DNA of 64,000 nucleotides from Mercenaria mercenaria (GCF_021730395.1 NC_069368.1:68453501-68517500); one strand, 5' to 3'. Counted from the stretch's first letter, positions 11,775 to 23,437 are shown. Numbers and translations: made by a program. The notes: generated by a model not told the origin, from the sequence alone.

Positions 11775-11796
11775 CTACACAGTTGGGGGTAGTTGT
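11775..11796 (-). CDS. Candidate terminal coding exon of an unrecognised minus-strand gene
   Basis: Read on the minus strand, a clean acceptor (TCTATTTCTATTTCAG) ends at 11,797. Entering with the two bases left by the exon at 15,514-15,763 gives a short tail QLPPTV and a stop at 11,775. A different frame entered here also stays open for about 25 codons (..RPFYNTPGLGVGAQFPQKI), which would suit an upstream exon ending in another phase. Splice-phase agreement is the only argument for the short version. Confidence 0.35.
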
Positions 11797-12276
11797 CTGA
11801 AATAGAAATAGACAAACATGTAACATATTAGACCATATATTAAAAGACAAAATAAACCATCACATTGAAACAACTAGATAGAGTTATTAATGTAAACTCG
11901 ACCAGTGACCTCGGCAAGTAATGCAACACGTGACGTACGCGTGTGGTACATTTATCGTCCACCATCTAAGACTAATGTTGTCAGATACTTGCAGGACATG
12001 TTAAGATTCAAAATGAAAATATATCAAATGTATAGATAAATGACCTTATACCTTTATATTTGACGAAATGCACAACTGTTTTATCTGTTTCATTGTTTAT
12101 CATGGAAGATCAATCTTTTACCAAAAAAAAGAATGACTTTGCTGATTTTTTCCAGTTAACTACGGTTGCCAGTTACGCTACCAGTGTTCTTTGATTTGCC
12201 AACACCTTACGCTTATCCTCACAACATTTAACATGTATAAGTCTTAATTCAGTAAGAGGATTAGTGTATGTTCAAT

Positions 12277-12355
12277 GTCCAACAAGCGATATATAGTCCA
12301 ACAAGCGATATATAGTCCAACAAGCGATATATAGTCCAACAAGCGATATATAGTT
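12277..12355. repeat. Tandem repeat, 19-bp unit, four copies
   Basis: Unit GTCCAACAAGCGATATATA, four nearly perfect copies in a row. Confidence 0.95.
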
Positions 12356-12547
12356 AGATTTATTTTAAAAAAAATACAATGAGGCGTGCTTATAACCTAT
12401 ATGGTATATAATCAGGTATTTTAATCTCTACATAAGGAAATGAAAAAAATGACCACATGAACCAAAGAATGAGGACAAAAGACTTTAAGCATTTTTCTAC
12501 AGTAAGATCGCCGTAGAAAATGTTACTGAGCCCATATTATGTCCGTG

Positions 12548-12622
12548 TTTTTCCGCCTGGGAATCGAACTGAAGGCCCATAGTTGGTAGTGTGCTTTCTC
12601 CACCGAGCAAACCGGGCTTCCT
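12548..12622 (-). repeat. tRNA-like sequence (SINE head or tRNA fossil)
   Basis: On the minus strand a D-arm-like TTGCTCGGTGGAGAAAGC is followed about 25 bases on by a B-box-like AGTTCGATTCCC and GGCGG. Spacing is tRNA-like but stems pair poorly. Most likely an old SINE head. Confidence 0.45.
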
Positions 12623-13099
12623 AATAACTTTAATATGCCTCCCAACCTTCTAAACTGTCCCGGCGATCTACACGCGTACGTAGCTGTAACAATTCAAGGC
12701 AGAGCCTCTGGTTTCTTTTCATGTTCTTTTTTTTCTTTTCACTATTAATTTTTGACAACCAATAAAGAATTATTTGGCGTATTTAAATAGTAGTTACCAT
12801 AAACATGCTTCTTTCGTGTACATAGTCGTCTGTGGTGGCAGCGGAACGTTTATTTCTGCGCATGTGCAGTGGATATTTGTTGAAGCTGTAGTTGTGGTTG
12901 AATGCCGGCGACTGACTTCTGGAATAAACAAAACAATATCATTAGTGCTTCAGGACTGACCGCGCGGAGCTTCGTTAGGTCAGCTGTACCATGCAAGGGA
13001 AGTAATGCACTTCTCTGATGTCTTTAACAAGTAAGGCCGGTTGTTATCTCCGCCTATCAGATCTTACAGCGTACCATTCCCGCATACCAGACGTCTACA

Positions 13100-14829
13100 T
13101 TGGTTCCCAGTAATGTGGATAAAAATGAGACCATATACACAACAGACTTCCAGATAAAGCTGACATGTCACGGTAAATACAGAATTGAACGTGTTTGCAA
13201 ATCAACGCTTGAATTTTTTACAATAAACCATAAAGAAAACTATAGATATCACCGAGTGATAAATAGCCCTTCAATACCACTTTATCAGCGGAAACTGGCA
13301 AAACATTTCATGTGTGAAGTTTCTGAATTGATAAATCTAAGTCAAATAAATGAAAAACCACCCCGCCTCCATCCATCCATCCCAGAAAAAATGTTTTCAC
13401 GTCTCAACTGTTGTTTTCTCCATGTCCAGTGGGTCCGTCGTGAATTAATCAATGAACGTAGTTTCAACAGGCGCATTTTGATGTCACGCAAGCCTAAATA
13501 GCAGTTTCTATATATTCCATAAAAAATGATAATTTTCAAATTTAAGAGAACAAATCCTTACCACATTTGAAGAATCATGAAAACAAACTCTCATAAAATG
13601 AAGAGAAAAGTAGGGGTCATATATCTTCTAAGAGACGGATTTCTCCTGACACATTTAGGCCTACTTACTATAAAATCACATCAAAATAATACATGTAGTA
13701 GTATTACTAATACTAAAATGGACATACAATCTCCTCTCCCATTTTTCTACCAGAATGTCAAAGATATATCCACAATGCAATCTAAACATCTAGCTGCCCC
13801 AAGTGAAAAATTTGTGTTCGATAACCTGTCCGCCATTACGCGACCAGATGGTTCCCGCGCTGGTCCCTTTAGTATAGTCAGACCTTAATGTTATTCATGT
13901 TAGTCATCAAAGTTGTCTCTTACACATGCCAACAATTAACTGATTTTTCGGCGACGCCGTCTAAATTCGTTTTCGTTACCTATGCCACGTGACTTCAGTT
14001 TGCAAATCAAACTACTTGATAACGCATTATAGATAATTTATCAAAATGGAAGATTTATGCAACACTCTGTCTGATTGGACGAGAGTTTCAATTTCTTTCA
14101 CTCTGTTGATTGTGCTACGCTGAGTGAAATGTAGACAAAGCGTTTATCCTAAACGACGCTGTTCACAGTTTTAAAGCTAACTTTGGCTCAGTATATTTAC
14201 CAAGAATATTGATATATCTCAAAATGATAAGTAAGTTTAATAAATATGATAAAAAACCTGTTCAAATACCAACACATATCAAATTAAAGAAAGAGCTGAA
14301 TACGGTCTGCATATCACATGAATAAGTGTGTGATAAGAGTCTTTTATGTAGAGAAGTGCTTTTTAAAAGATTTTCCTTGTTACAATTGTCGTCTGTATAT
14401 GAAAAGGTTTCTTGCTTTTGTGACTTATTCAGATTGCATATTAAAATGAGTACTTGTTTGCTTTGATATATTTGTTATAAATTATTAATCTGATTTATTA
14501 TATATGAATATGTTTCTTTAGTATGGTATGCAAATATTGAACTCGGTTGAAATCTGTTTAATTATATATATGCTATATAATGACTGAATCTCATTACACT
14601 GTAATGAAGGTACGCTGCATACAGTTTATCTATGTGATATGACTACGGTCAAACTTTGCTTATAAAACAGAAATATTGAAATAATTACAATTGTATGTTT
14701 TGCTTGACCTTCACTTTTTTATAGGTGTGACGTCATTGTCCAAAGATTCATGAATAGCGAATATGCATTTGTTAAAGCGGGATCAGTTGGCCTATTTTAG
14801 AAATAAATAAAAATAATAAATAAAGAAAT
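13100..14829. other. Unassigned stretch with two open frames
   Basis: Open frames of 133 codons (13,100-13,501, plus) and 103 codons (13,577-13,888, plus) have no recognisable domain, signal peptide or splice context and are probably chance. The rest is AT-rich. Confidence 0.45.
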
Positions 14830-14879
14830 CCTTTAATTGATTTTTTCTCATGTATTCTAATCAAACTTGATTTGTAGCA

Positions 14880-15345
14880 TCTTTATTAGGCCCGCAGCCA
14901 ACTCTGTTCAGCTGGGACATTTAACCCCTTTTAGGGGCTGCTAGAGCTAAAACTAGAAATGCCTTTTATACAGCGTCTCATGGACAGCTTGGTGGATCTT
15001 TGTCATACTTGGTCTGGAGCATCATTATAAGGTCCTCTTCCAAATTTATTTATATAGGAACTTGGGCCCTATTAGGGACCACTATAGCTAAAAGTAGATA
15101 TGCCTTTCTTCGCATTAACCACTAAAATGTAATGGATTTTTATCAAACTCGATGTGTAGCAATATCGTAAGGTCTCCTGCTATTTTGTTACAAATGGAGT
15201 TAGGGACCAATTTAGCTAAAAATATAAACACGTTTAATGACCTCTTCTCATGAACCGCTTCATGAATCTTCACCAAACTACTGCTGTAATTATTCGTCCA
15301 AGGATAAACGAAACAAAATTGCAACCCTACGAAACCTTTGCGAAA
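14880..15345. repeat. Tandem-unit dispersed repeat, about 3 diverged units
   Basis: Blocks recur about every 130-150 bp: AGCTAAAACTAGAAATGCCT, AGCTAAAAGTAGATATGCCT and TTAGCTAAAAATATAAACA, each followed by a CATGGACAGCTTGGTGGATC-like block. Without coding potential; typical of old bivalve tandem-unit repeats. Confidence 0.55.
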
Positions 15346-15513
15346 AATTAAAAGAGAACCATTTAAATTGTTAAAGTGCGGTGTTTAGTTTTGCAAAATG
15401 TTAGATGAAAGATGAATGTTAGATGAAAAATTCATAAACTTCTTTCCTTATTACAATTCGCTGACCATCCTTTTTAAAGATATTTCTTGTTTAAAAGTAT
15501 AAAGCATTCTTAC

Positions 15514-15763
15514 TGGTTCATTTGCCTTGATAGATCTTGTAAATGCATTGCATCTCTGGGCCCCGTGCCATGTGGCTGATAATACGGAGAGAAATTCTGC
15601 TGGTACAGACTTCTAGGATCCACGACCTGACCGCCATATCTGGTGTATTTGTCCTTAGGGGGTGGGTCGTTCACCGAGATTGATGTCATTGGTTTGTACA
15701 TCGGCTCGTAAAATGAATGGCTTCGCTTCATTGTAGAAAACATGGCGTCGACGGCTTTTCGGT
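15514..15763 (-). CDS. Candidate internal exon, tyrosine/proline-rich tail of an unrecognised protein
   Basis: 250 bp with a good acceptor (TTTGCCTATTTCAG) and a strong donor (CCA|GTAAGA). The frame is open throughout and reads from RKAVDAMFSTMKRSHSFYEP to LQDLSRQMN, with tyrosines and prolines (SFYEPMYKP, DKYTRYGGQVVDPRSLYQQ, FSPYYQPHG) typical of a disordered cytoplasmic tail. It enters in phase 1 and leaves in phase 2, compatible with the exon on each side. No domain recognised. The composition and splice sites make a real exon likely; linkage to the other exons is inferred. Confidence 0.6.
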
Positions 15764-16265
15764 CTGAAATAGGCAAATGTAGTTGATCTTAACAATCCAT
15801 GCCTTGCAAATGTCTTTTTTTCCTTGTATATAACCCTTCATTTTTTTTTGAAAAGTCTTTTAAATCTCTAAAGAGATAAAGCATTACTGGTTATAGTTTT
15901 TGTGATTGCTATGGCAACAAAGAGATAGATGCCTCTATTTAAAGTAAACAAAATACTTACCCCTTCATCAATTTTTGACCAAGGCTTAAAGGCACGCAAA
16001 GGGTTTAGTGTATTCAGTGTTCCCCGCTTCGAAGGAACCGTGTCAAAAATGATATTATCTTCAAATTTATGTAATGCTATTATTTAAGCGACAAAATGGC
16101 CATAAAATTGAGAGAAAAAATCTAAACTCTATGACAGAGTTCCTTCATGACAGAGTTCCTCCATGCAGGTAAAAGCGTGAAATACAGTAAATCATTCTGG
16201 GTACAGTAGGGGACGGTTACCTTAGCTGTAAATGATGGAAAGTGATGTTCATAAACAATCCTTAT
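15764..16265. other. Gene-free stretch before the LINE
   Basis: AT-rich; part may be the 5' leader of the LINE that follows, whose start is not defined. Confidence 0.4.
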
Positions 16266-16278
16266 ATAAAGAGACATT

Positions 16279-16991
16279 ATGAACTTCTTATCATCGAAAT
16301 TTTCAGAAATAACGTCAAAATTCTCAGAAGTGACGAAAAGACTAGATAAATTAGAGGGCTTGGAAGAAAATGTGAGGAATGTTGATGACAAAATGACAAA
16401 ATTATGGAGCGACATAGACTCGCGTGTCACCCGCCAAACAGACAAAATCGAGTCAATGGAAACCCGTGTAGAAAGCAATGAGTTTGACATAGATAAAACC
16501 AGGGATGATGTCCGTAAACTGAAGGAACAAAGTGATAGACTTAAGGATACGATGACAGACTTAGAACTAAAGCAATGATGAACAATTTAATTATCGGTGG
16601 AATACACGAAGATGAAACCGAAACGCAGACCAAAACCCTTGAATTAGTGAACAGCTTTCTTAAGGACACACTTAAGATGCCGGAGACGGATTTTAATTCA
16701 ATATCGATAAATCGTGTGCATCGTATCGGTAGAAAAATCGAGGGAAAACCAAGAAATATCTTGGCAGTGTTCAATGAAAATGAAAATAAGAAGTCAGTAA
16801 AGGCATTTAGAGGCAATATTGAGAAGAATTCGGGTTACTACATGCATGCGGAAGTGGCCGCTCAACGTAGAAAACTCGTACCAATTATGATGAAAGCGAG
16901 GGCGGATGGACAAGAGGCATACATTAGATACAACAAGTTAATAGTAAATGGTCATGTGTACTCAAATGGAAAATACGGCCAGGTGCAATAG
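16279..16991 (+). pseudogene. LINE ORF1 (coiled coil plus RRM-like domain)
   Basis: The first 99 codons form a heptad-rich coiled coil (KFSEVTKRLDKLEGLEENV..). They run into a stop that overlaps the next start (ATGATG near 16,575), where the second part begins in another frame with MMNNLIIGGIHEDETE and then RVHRIGRKIEG, matching the RNA-binding centre of L1-like ORF1 proteins. In relatives these lie in one chain, so a single-base frame change is more likely than a natural two-gene arrangement. Confidence 0.8.
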
Positions 16992-17015
16992 GTCGCACAG
17001 GAGGGTGATATCAAA

Positions 17016-17870
17016 GTGTGTGCTTGGAACTGTCATGGATTAACAAATGATAAAATTCAAAATGAAGACTTTGCAAAACTTATATCGGATTACGACATTG
17101 TTTTTCTTTTAGAATCATGGACCAATCAGAAAAGCAATGTGGAGTTAAACGGTTATGTTAGTCACAATTTATATAGAAAATTTCAAAATAAAAGAGCCAG
17201 AAGAAGTTCTGATGGTATTGTTATATATTTTAAAGAAGGTTTTCAAGAAGGTATTTCTATGAATCATTTTGATACTATTGTGTGGCTTAAGCCAGACAAA
17301 GCATATTTTTCCTTTGAAACTGATGTGTATATATGCGGTGTATACCTATGGGGTGAGAGCTCTCCAGCCTATAATTGTGTTAATTGTAATCTATTTGAAA
17401 TATTACAATCTGATATATGTGATTTTCAGCTGTTAGGCACTACTATAGTTGCTGGAGATTTATACTCTAGGGTAGGACTCAAACCAGACTATATAGATTA
17501 TGACACGAATATCCCTTTTCTTAATGACGATTCATATGTGCCAGACGTCCCGTTAAAACGTGTGTCGATGGACTCAGTCAGTAATTCGCACGGATTACAA
17601 TTACTTGATCTTTGCAAAAGCACGGGAATACGGATATGTAGCGGTATATTAGAACCCAGTGGTACATACACCTTTTGTTGTGAGCACGGTAGTAGCGTGA
17701 TCGATTACCTGTTATGTAAGCAGGAAGACTTTTTTCACATCAACGATTTTACAGTTGCTGATTTCAATGAATTCTCGGACCATACACCGTTATCATTCAC
17801 TTTATCATGCGAAAGGTTAAGGGAGCAGACAGATTTACCTAAAGATGAACGCACTTATTACCTGCGGTCT
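17016..17870 (+). pseudogene. LINE APE-type endonuclease domain
   Basis: The domain opens with CAWNCHGL and retains LLESW (metal-binding Glu), SVIDYLLC and FSDHTPLSF (catalytic His). At the usual GDFN site it has AGDLYSRVG, so the expected Asn is Tyr, which would be expected to impair cleavage. The frame stays open to the insertion at about 17,860, after which the reading continues only as chance codons. Confidence 0.85.
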
Positions 17871-18478
17871 GAAGGCCGCAGGTATATTGGAATGCAACAA
17901 GTAGTATAGCACATGGGGACTGGGTGATTTCACGTGACTTTTTTTACCGATATGCGATTGGCTTATCGCATTTATGGAACGCCGTTTTTGCAATATAGCT
18001 AGCACTCTATATGATATATAAAGAAATGTTTGTGACCTGAATTCCTCATTCATTATTTCATATAATTTATCCAAACTTTCAGCAATTATCAATATTGATA
18101 CCATGTTGTGCATTAGGGTTTTTATGTTAATTGCTCTTCAATTCCTAATAATTATGGTCCTGTGTTGTCAAGCAAGTCCATGTGAAGCATTAATCACATT
18201 TGAAAAGCTCTAGTAAAAGTAATTTCAATAGTCAAGGAATGCGACAGTTGAGCTAAAAGTTATTTATACATGAAAGGGAAATAATAGTTATTTTTGCTCA
18301 AACAATAACTTTCAGAATTAAGAAATACATAGTTCATATATCTACTTGTAAATCATGTAGAATGGAGTAATATTTCTTACATTAAAGCGTAATGGTATGA
18401 TAAAAAAAACAAACAAATACGTTATTCACCCATAAGTTGCTATCAAGAAATTCTGGTCTGCATAACTTCTGGCCGCAG
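17858..18478. mobile_element. Small insertion inside the LINE
   Basis: The LINE reading breaks at about 17,860 and resumes at about 18,480. The interrupting block of roughly 615 bp starts CCTGCGGTCTGAAGG and ends CTTCTGGCCGCAGG, which are imperfect inverted ends (about 12 of 15 match). The left end also folds on itself (CCTGCGG..CCGCAGG). It has no coding potential, suggesting a non-autonomous DNA element. A target duplication is not evident. Confidence 0.6.
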
Positions 18479-18479
18479 G

Positions 18480-20940
18480 AAATCTTTCGACTTGTATTAG
18501 ATGGGATAGTGCTAGAAGGGATGAATTCAGAAGGTTAATAATATCAAAATTACCAGAGTTTAACCATGTTTTGAATAACAGTGAATCAATTAATACATGT
18601 GCTGAAGATTTTGTAAGTCTAATGAATGATGCTGCGTCACCTCTATTTGCAAAAACAATTAAAAACAGAGACAAAGTAGCCTTTAAGCAAAAAGTGTCCC
18701 CGGTTAAAATGTCTGAATAGTTTGACAAGGAATGTTATGAGAAGAAAACGGAATATATTGACGCATTGCGTGCTTTTAATATCGTGAAAACTTCCGTAAA
18801 CAGGCAGTTGTTACATTCGAAAAAGTGTGAATATAAAACATTTATAAAAAAGAAAAAAATGATGTATAAAAAACGAAAAATGATTGAAATAGAGAATTTA
18901 AGAACAAAGAAACCGCAGGAGTTTTGGAAGTATTTCTCGAAGAAAAATAGCAAAAAGGGAGAAAATATTGATATTGGAGACTTTTTCAAACATTTTAAAG
19001 CACTGTCCGAAGAAATTAATATTTCAAATAATGGAATGCAGACGAGTTTTGTGGTAGGAATTTAGATCCCAACGACGTTATCTATGAACAGTTAGATGTT
19101 AGAATTAGTCCGGAGGAAATAGAGAAAGCAATTAAATCATTGAAAAAAGGAAAAGCGGGTTCCATAGATAATCTAATAAATGAATATTTCATAGAAGCAG
19201 GTGACATACTACTCGGACATATAACGGACTTATTTAACAAAATTTTCGAGAGCGGCGAATTTCCAAACAAATGGATGGAAGATTTGATAAGTACCCTTGT
19301 ATAAAAAGGGCGATGAACGGGAACCTAGTAATTATCATGGAATTACGTTATCTTCGGTTTCAGGCCAGGGTTGTCAACAGTAGATGCTATTTTTAGTCTA
19401 AATACACTTGTTGAAAATATGCTGAATAATGGTAAAAGCCTGTACGTTGCAATGGTTGATATGAAGAAAATTTTTGACTCAATTAACAGAAATGCATTGT
19501 GGTATAAGTTATATAAACTTGGAATATCGGGAAAAATGTTAAGAATGTTGAGGTCTATTGTATACAGAAGTGAGAAGTAAAATTAAACATTGTGACAAGT
19601 ACTCGGATTTTATCAATATATTCATTGGCTTGAAACAAGGGGACATAACTTCGCCACTTTTCTATGCTTTATTTACAGAAGATTTAGAAATGTATCTACA
19701 AGCCAACACCGACGGAATAACTCTACAAGAGGTCACGCTGATGTTACTGATGTATGCAGACGATATGGCAATTGTAGCTGAGACACCACAGAATTTGCAA
19801 ACTAACTTAAACTTGCTGAAAGATTATTGTGACTGTTGGGGTATTGAAGTCAATATCGAAAAGACTAAAGTAATGGTATTTAAAAAAGGTGGAAGAATAC
19901 GGGTAAATGAGCATTGGATATATGATGGCCAACCTCTAGAAACGATGACAAATTTCAATTATCTTGGTGTAGTGTTTAACTCGTCTGATTCCTTCAATAT
20001 GAATCAAACTATGCTTTCAAGAAAAGGTCTTAAGGCGATGAACTTTTTGTTACACAATATAAAACAGTTTCACATGAAACCAAAAATATATTGTCACCTA
20101 TTTGACTCCTTTGTGAGCTCTGTTCTCAACTACTCGTGTGAAGTGTGGGAAATTATTAAGTCTAAAGAGATAGAACGTATACACTTAAAAGTTTTGTAAG
20201 AGAATATTGAACGTAAAGTTAAGTACCAGCAACGCTAGTATTTATGGAGAGCTAGGTAGATACCCTTTGTATATCAATAGATATGTTCGTGCTTTAAAGT
20301 ATTGGTTCAAAATTGTTAATACTGATAACTGCATATTGAAGGCATTATATAATTGTTCACTTGCTGATTGTAATAACGGTAAGTTAACTGACAATAGGTT
20401 AAACATTTATTGTGCTCGAATGGTTTCGATACGTTTGGAGAATCCATTTGAAGGGCATAAAAATTTTAGTATCACTTTTTTAAGCAAAGACTAATTGATT
20501 GTTTTATGCAAGACTGGTTAGAAAATATAGTACAACAGAACATTGTCATTATAAATATATCAAAACAGACTTTAGTTATGCTGGATATTTAAACAGTTAT
20601 CAAAATGCAACGATTTGCTTTGACTAAACGCGTGTGTCTGCACATAGCCTTAGATAGAAACGGCGTTATGCCGTAATAGACTCGATAGGGAAGATAGACT
20701 GTGTTTAATTTGTGGTGCTGAAAATGGAGACATAGAGGACGAATATCATTTTGTGTTGAAGTGCCCGAAATATAATATTATAAGAAAAGAACTTATTCCA
20801 AAATATTACTGGAGGAGACCCAGTATGTGGAAATTTATAGAACTGTTGAACTCTGAAAATGAAAAGACACTAACAAAACTGGCATCTTATGTATTAAAAG
20901 CGAATGAAATAAGAAATAACTGTGTAAATAATGTGATGTA
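18480..20940 (+). pseudogene. LINE reverse transcriptase and C-terminal region
   Basis: Order of motifs: linker with RWDSARRDEFRRL, SLKKGKAGSIDNLINEYF, motif A VDMKKIFDSIN, motif B GLKQGDITSPLFYALF, motif C MYADDMAIVA (catalytic pair kept), TKVMVFKKGG, and at the end a Cys-rich stretch LICGAE..HFVLKCPKYN with YYWRRPSM. The reading is split among at least six frames or stops (for example TAG at about 18,717 and TAA at about 19,303), so the element is dead. Motifs are well preserved, suggesting moderate age. Confidence 0.85.
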
Positions 20941-21274
20941 AATGCATTGTCTGTTTTGTATTTCACTTTCCGAATTTATTTATTTATTTATTTGTTGTGA
21001 TGTAAATGTATTTAATTATGCAATTGTTATCTGATCTTGATATATATTATTATTTGTGTGGTTGGAAAAGGAACTTCGGTTCAATTCCTAGAAAAAAAAT
21101 AAACTTATGTTCTGATCTGTTCTGTTCTGTTTTTTTTTCTGATATGTGAAGAATTATTCTTAAAAGATGGTTATTGTTTAAAGAGTTTTAGCTTGGAAAA
21201 TAGTAAATGTTAAAGGATGGTTGATGTTGACGTAATCAGGATTTGCAGAATCCAATGCCAAAGATGATAATAAA

Positions 21275-21487
21275 TGAGCCGTGCCATGAGAAAACCAACA
21301 TAGTGGCTTTGCGACCAGCATGGATCCGCATCCGCGCAGTCTGGTCAGGATCCATGCTGTTCGCTTTCAAAGCCTAATGGAATTAGAGAAACTAATAGCG
21401 AACAGCATGGATCCTGACCAGACTGCGCAGATCTGGATCCATGCTGGTCGCAGACCCACTATGTTTGTTTTCTCATGGCACGGCTCA
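21275..21487. mobile_element. Hairpin MITE, copy 2 (CATGGATCC family)
   Basis: Ends ATGAGCCGTGCCATGAG and CTCATGGCACGGCTCAT; the arms carry the same GACCAGCATGGATCC and GGATCCATGCTGTTCGCT blocks as 2,046-2,289. Each arm has lost a short stretch near the AGACCAGCC block, making this copy about 30 bp shorter. A 92-codon open frame starting at 21,320 is a by-product. Confidence 0.88.
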
Positions 21488-21833
21488 TATCACTTCAACA
21501 AGTTCGACGTTATTCCTAATAATCTCACCGTTTTCAGCAGAAACGTTTGTCCAGCTCTTGATTTTAGGGTCGTATTGCACGGGTTTTCCTTCGTTTAACG
21601 ACTGAAAATGAAAAATGAAGTACATAATCAGACAGTTAATGTATGAAACACTTACCGTATTTAAGGATTTTGATTTACTTATATCTAGTTATGTAAATAT
21701 ATGGCCTTAAACCTGTACAATGTCTTTCGAGCAATGTGGCGAAGTCTTAAATGTGTTTAATATATTTAAGTATTGACTCAAATAAGCAGCGGCGCACTTT
21801 AAAAAAATAAAGGTATCCTGCTTTCTTTTAAAC

Positions 21834-22059
21834 TACGGTGCCCCTAAAGTGACATGTTACACACTTTTTTCCAGTTAGGTAATGTGAGACTTTTTTTTTA
21901 TTTCGTTTAAACGAAATAACTATTATTTCGTTTAAACGAAATAACTTATTTCGTTTAAACGAAATCATTTCGTTTAATTTCGTTTAAACGAAATAAAAAA
22001 GTCTCACATTACCTAAATGGAAAAAAAGTGTGTAACATGTCACTTTAGGGGCACCGTAT
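21834..22059. mobile_element. MITE with long terminal repeats in inverse order and an internal array of palindromes
   Basis: TIRs of about 65 bp start TACGGTGCCCCTAAAGTGAC and end with the reverse complement GTCACTTTAGGGGCACCGTA. TA at both edges fits a Tc1/mariner-like TA target. Between the arms lie four complete copies of the perfect 18-bp palindrome ATTTCGTTTAAACGAAAT (21,900-21,917, 21,925-21,942, 21,948-21,965, 21,977-21,994) and one half copy (21,967-21,977). No coding potential. Confidence 0.92.
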
Positions 22060-22248
22060 TAAACGAGGCCATCTGCGTGTGTGTTTTTTTCTCGTTTTTT
22101 TTTTCTCATTGACAAAATAATTAGAAAAAAGTTACTCGGATAATGTCTTTTGAAATAAGAAAATGTAGAACTACAGCAAAGCCATTAAACACACAATGAT
22201 TGGAAGCAAAAAGTCGAACGATGTGTTTTGTTACAAGTAAAATTTAGA

Positions 22249-22815
22249 ACAAGATGTGTTTGTAAATCGCCCATTCCCCCTGTGACGGCCTCAGGTGATC
22301 ACCATGACCTTTGTACTTTGAACAACTGACCACCCCCACCCAAAAAAAAAAACAAAACAATAGGGGTCAACCTATGAAGCTTGACGACTGTAGACCAAAG
22401 CATTCTTCAGTTATCAATAGTGCACACAAGATTTTTCTCTATATTCTATATAGAAAAACTATCAAAGGGCCATAGCTGCGGTATAAAAGTCAAAGCAACA
22501 GTTCCTTCCTTTATGGTCATCTTGCACATCAAGCTTGTTCATAGTAAATCAAGCTAATAGTGTGGGAGGAGTTGGACAAACAAGATTTTTCTCCACATCC
22601 TATATAGCAAAACTATGAAAGGGCCATAACTGCAGTGAAAATAGTCACACAAAAAATCTTCCTTTACGATCATCTGCACATCAAGCTTGTTCATCTGTGA
22701 AAGTTTGAAGCAGATTAAACTAATAATGTCGGGAGAGTTGGACACACAAGATTTCGGGACGTACGGACAGAAGCAACGCTATATGCCCCCACATAAATGT
22801 GGAGGCATAATAATA
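22249..22815 (+). mobile_element. Tandem-unit element with 3' hairpin (family C)
   Basis: Starts ACAAGATGTGTTTGT with CGCCCATTCCCC close by. Two units begin CAAGATTTTTCTC at 22,427 and 22,581 and contain AAAGGGCCATA and CACATCAAGCTTGTTCAT; a third start lies at 22,746. The 3' end has GACGTACGGACAGAAG, then a strong hairpin at 22,782-22,808 (arms TATGCCCCCACAT and ATGTGGAGGCATA, 12 of 13 pairing) and an AATAATAAAA tail. No coding potential. Confidence 0.75.
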
Positions 22816-23267
22816 AAAAATGACAATTTAATTTATGTCTTTAAAGAATAAAATATATTAACTAGTAAACAAGTAAAACAATGCAAATTGAAATCACATT
22901 TTGCTTTGTTTCATTAAACACATTAAAATTTGGCAGAGATTAAGTTAAGGAATGTTTACAAAGACAAGAAAAGGGGATAAAAAAAAGAAAAAAATTCGTC
23001 AATGAAAAAATGAACTAGGATTATGTATACTTGGAGATGAGAAAAAAATGGTAAAACGAAAAACGTTATTGAAGTAATGTATTTAAACATAAAGTAGATA
23101 TTGTTAAAAGAAAACAACCTTTCAAGGACAAAACAGAAATTATGATTTCTTTTATGTAAGATATATCCTTTAAGATGAGATAAAATCAAGGAGATATCTT
23201 TAAAGTTATGATAAAAATGATAATAAAGTGTAATGCCTTACATTTAAACATAAGATTAAACAATTAC
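22816..23267. other. Gene-free AT-rich stretch
   Basis: A-rich, with only low-complexity minus-strand open frames (22,956-23,189) rich in Phe and Ile from the base composition. Confidence 0.55.
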
Positions 23268-23293
23268 CCTATCATTCCTCGGTGTTTGGTTAC

Positions 23294-23437
23294 CAGAGTT
23301 CCGGTCTGTGTACAAACCCTGCGATGTATATGGTCTCTTTGGAGTTTTGTTCCTCTTCGGCTCAGGCCAACAGATCCAATGTAGTTCCGGAGACTCACTG
23401 CGTATAGGCTCTGACTCGGGTATGACCGGGTCAGCTT
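23294..23437 (-). CDS. Candidate internal exon of the unrecognised minus-strand gene
   Basis: Acceptor TCATTCTGTTACAG then an open frame starting (E)ADPVIPESEPIRSESPELH and continuing WICWPEPKRNKTPKRP, YTSQGLYTDRNS. Two donors are possible: CTG|GTAACC at 23,293 (phase 1, matches the next exon's entry) or AGG|GTAATT at 23,267 (phase 0, does not). The first is listed because it keeps the chain in frame. Polar, proline-rich, no domain recognised. Confidence 0.5.

Larger units (their letters stand above)
11797..13099. other. Gene-free stretch with two small repeats
   Basis: Apart from a 19-bp tandem repeat at 12,277-12,355 and a minus-strand tRNA-like head at 12,548-12,622 I see nothing that can be supported. 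Confidence 0.55.
16266..21130 (+). mobile_element. Broken LINE (non-LTR retrotransposon) with ORF1, APE endonuclease and reverse transcriptase
   Basis: In order: coiled coil plus RNA-binding ORF1 (16,279-16,991), AP-type endonuclease (17,016-about 17,870), a foreign insertion (about 17,860-18,478), reverse transcriptase (about 18,480-20,199) and a C-terminal cysteine-rich region (20,207-20,940). The 3' end is an A-rich block with AATAAA followed by an imperfect (TTCTG)n tail at 21,097-21,130. ORF1 of the L1/Tx1-like type with a two-ORF layout suggests the L1-like group, but the clade is not proven. Left end uncertain; no target duplication identified. It lies inside an intron of the inferred minus-strand gene and is in the opposite orientation. 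Confidence 0.9.

Noticed and set aside
13100-13501. 133-codon plus-strand open frame as a host gene
   Set aside because: No recognisable domain, no splice sites in frame, composition like the surrounding AT-rich DNA.
16575-16578. Stop-start overlap in LINE ORF1 as programmed re-initiation
   Set aside because: Coiled coil and RNA-binding part belong to one chain in relatives, and the element has many other breaks; a frame change by mutation is simpler.
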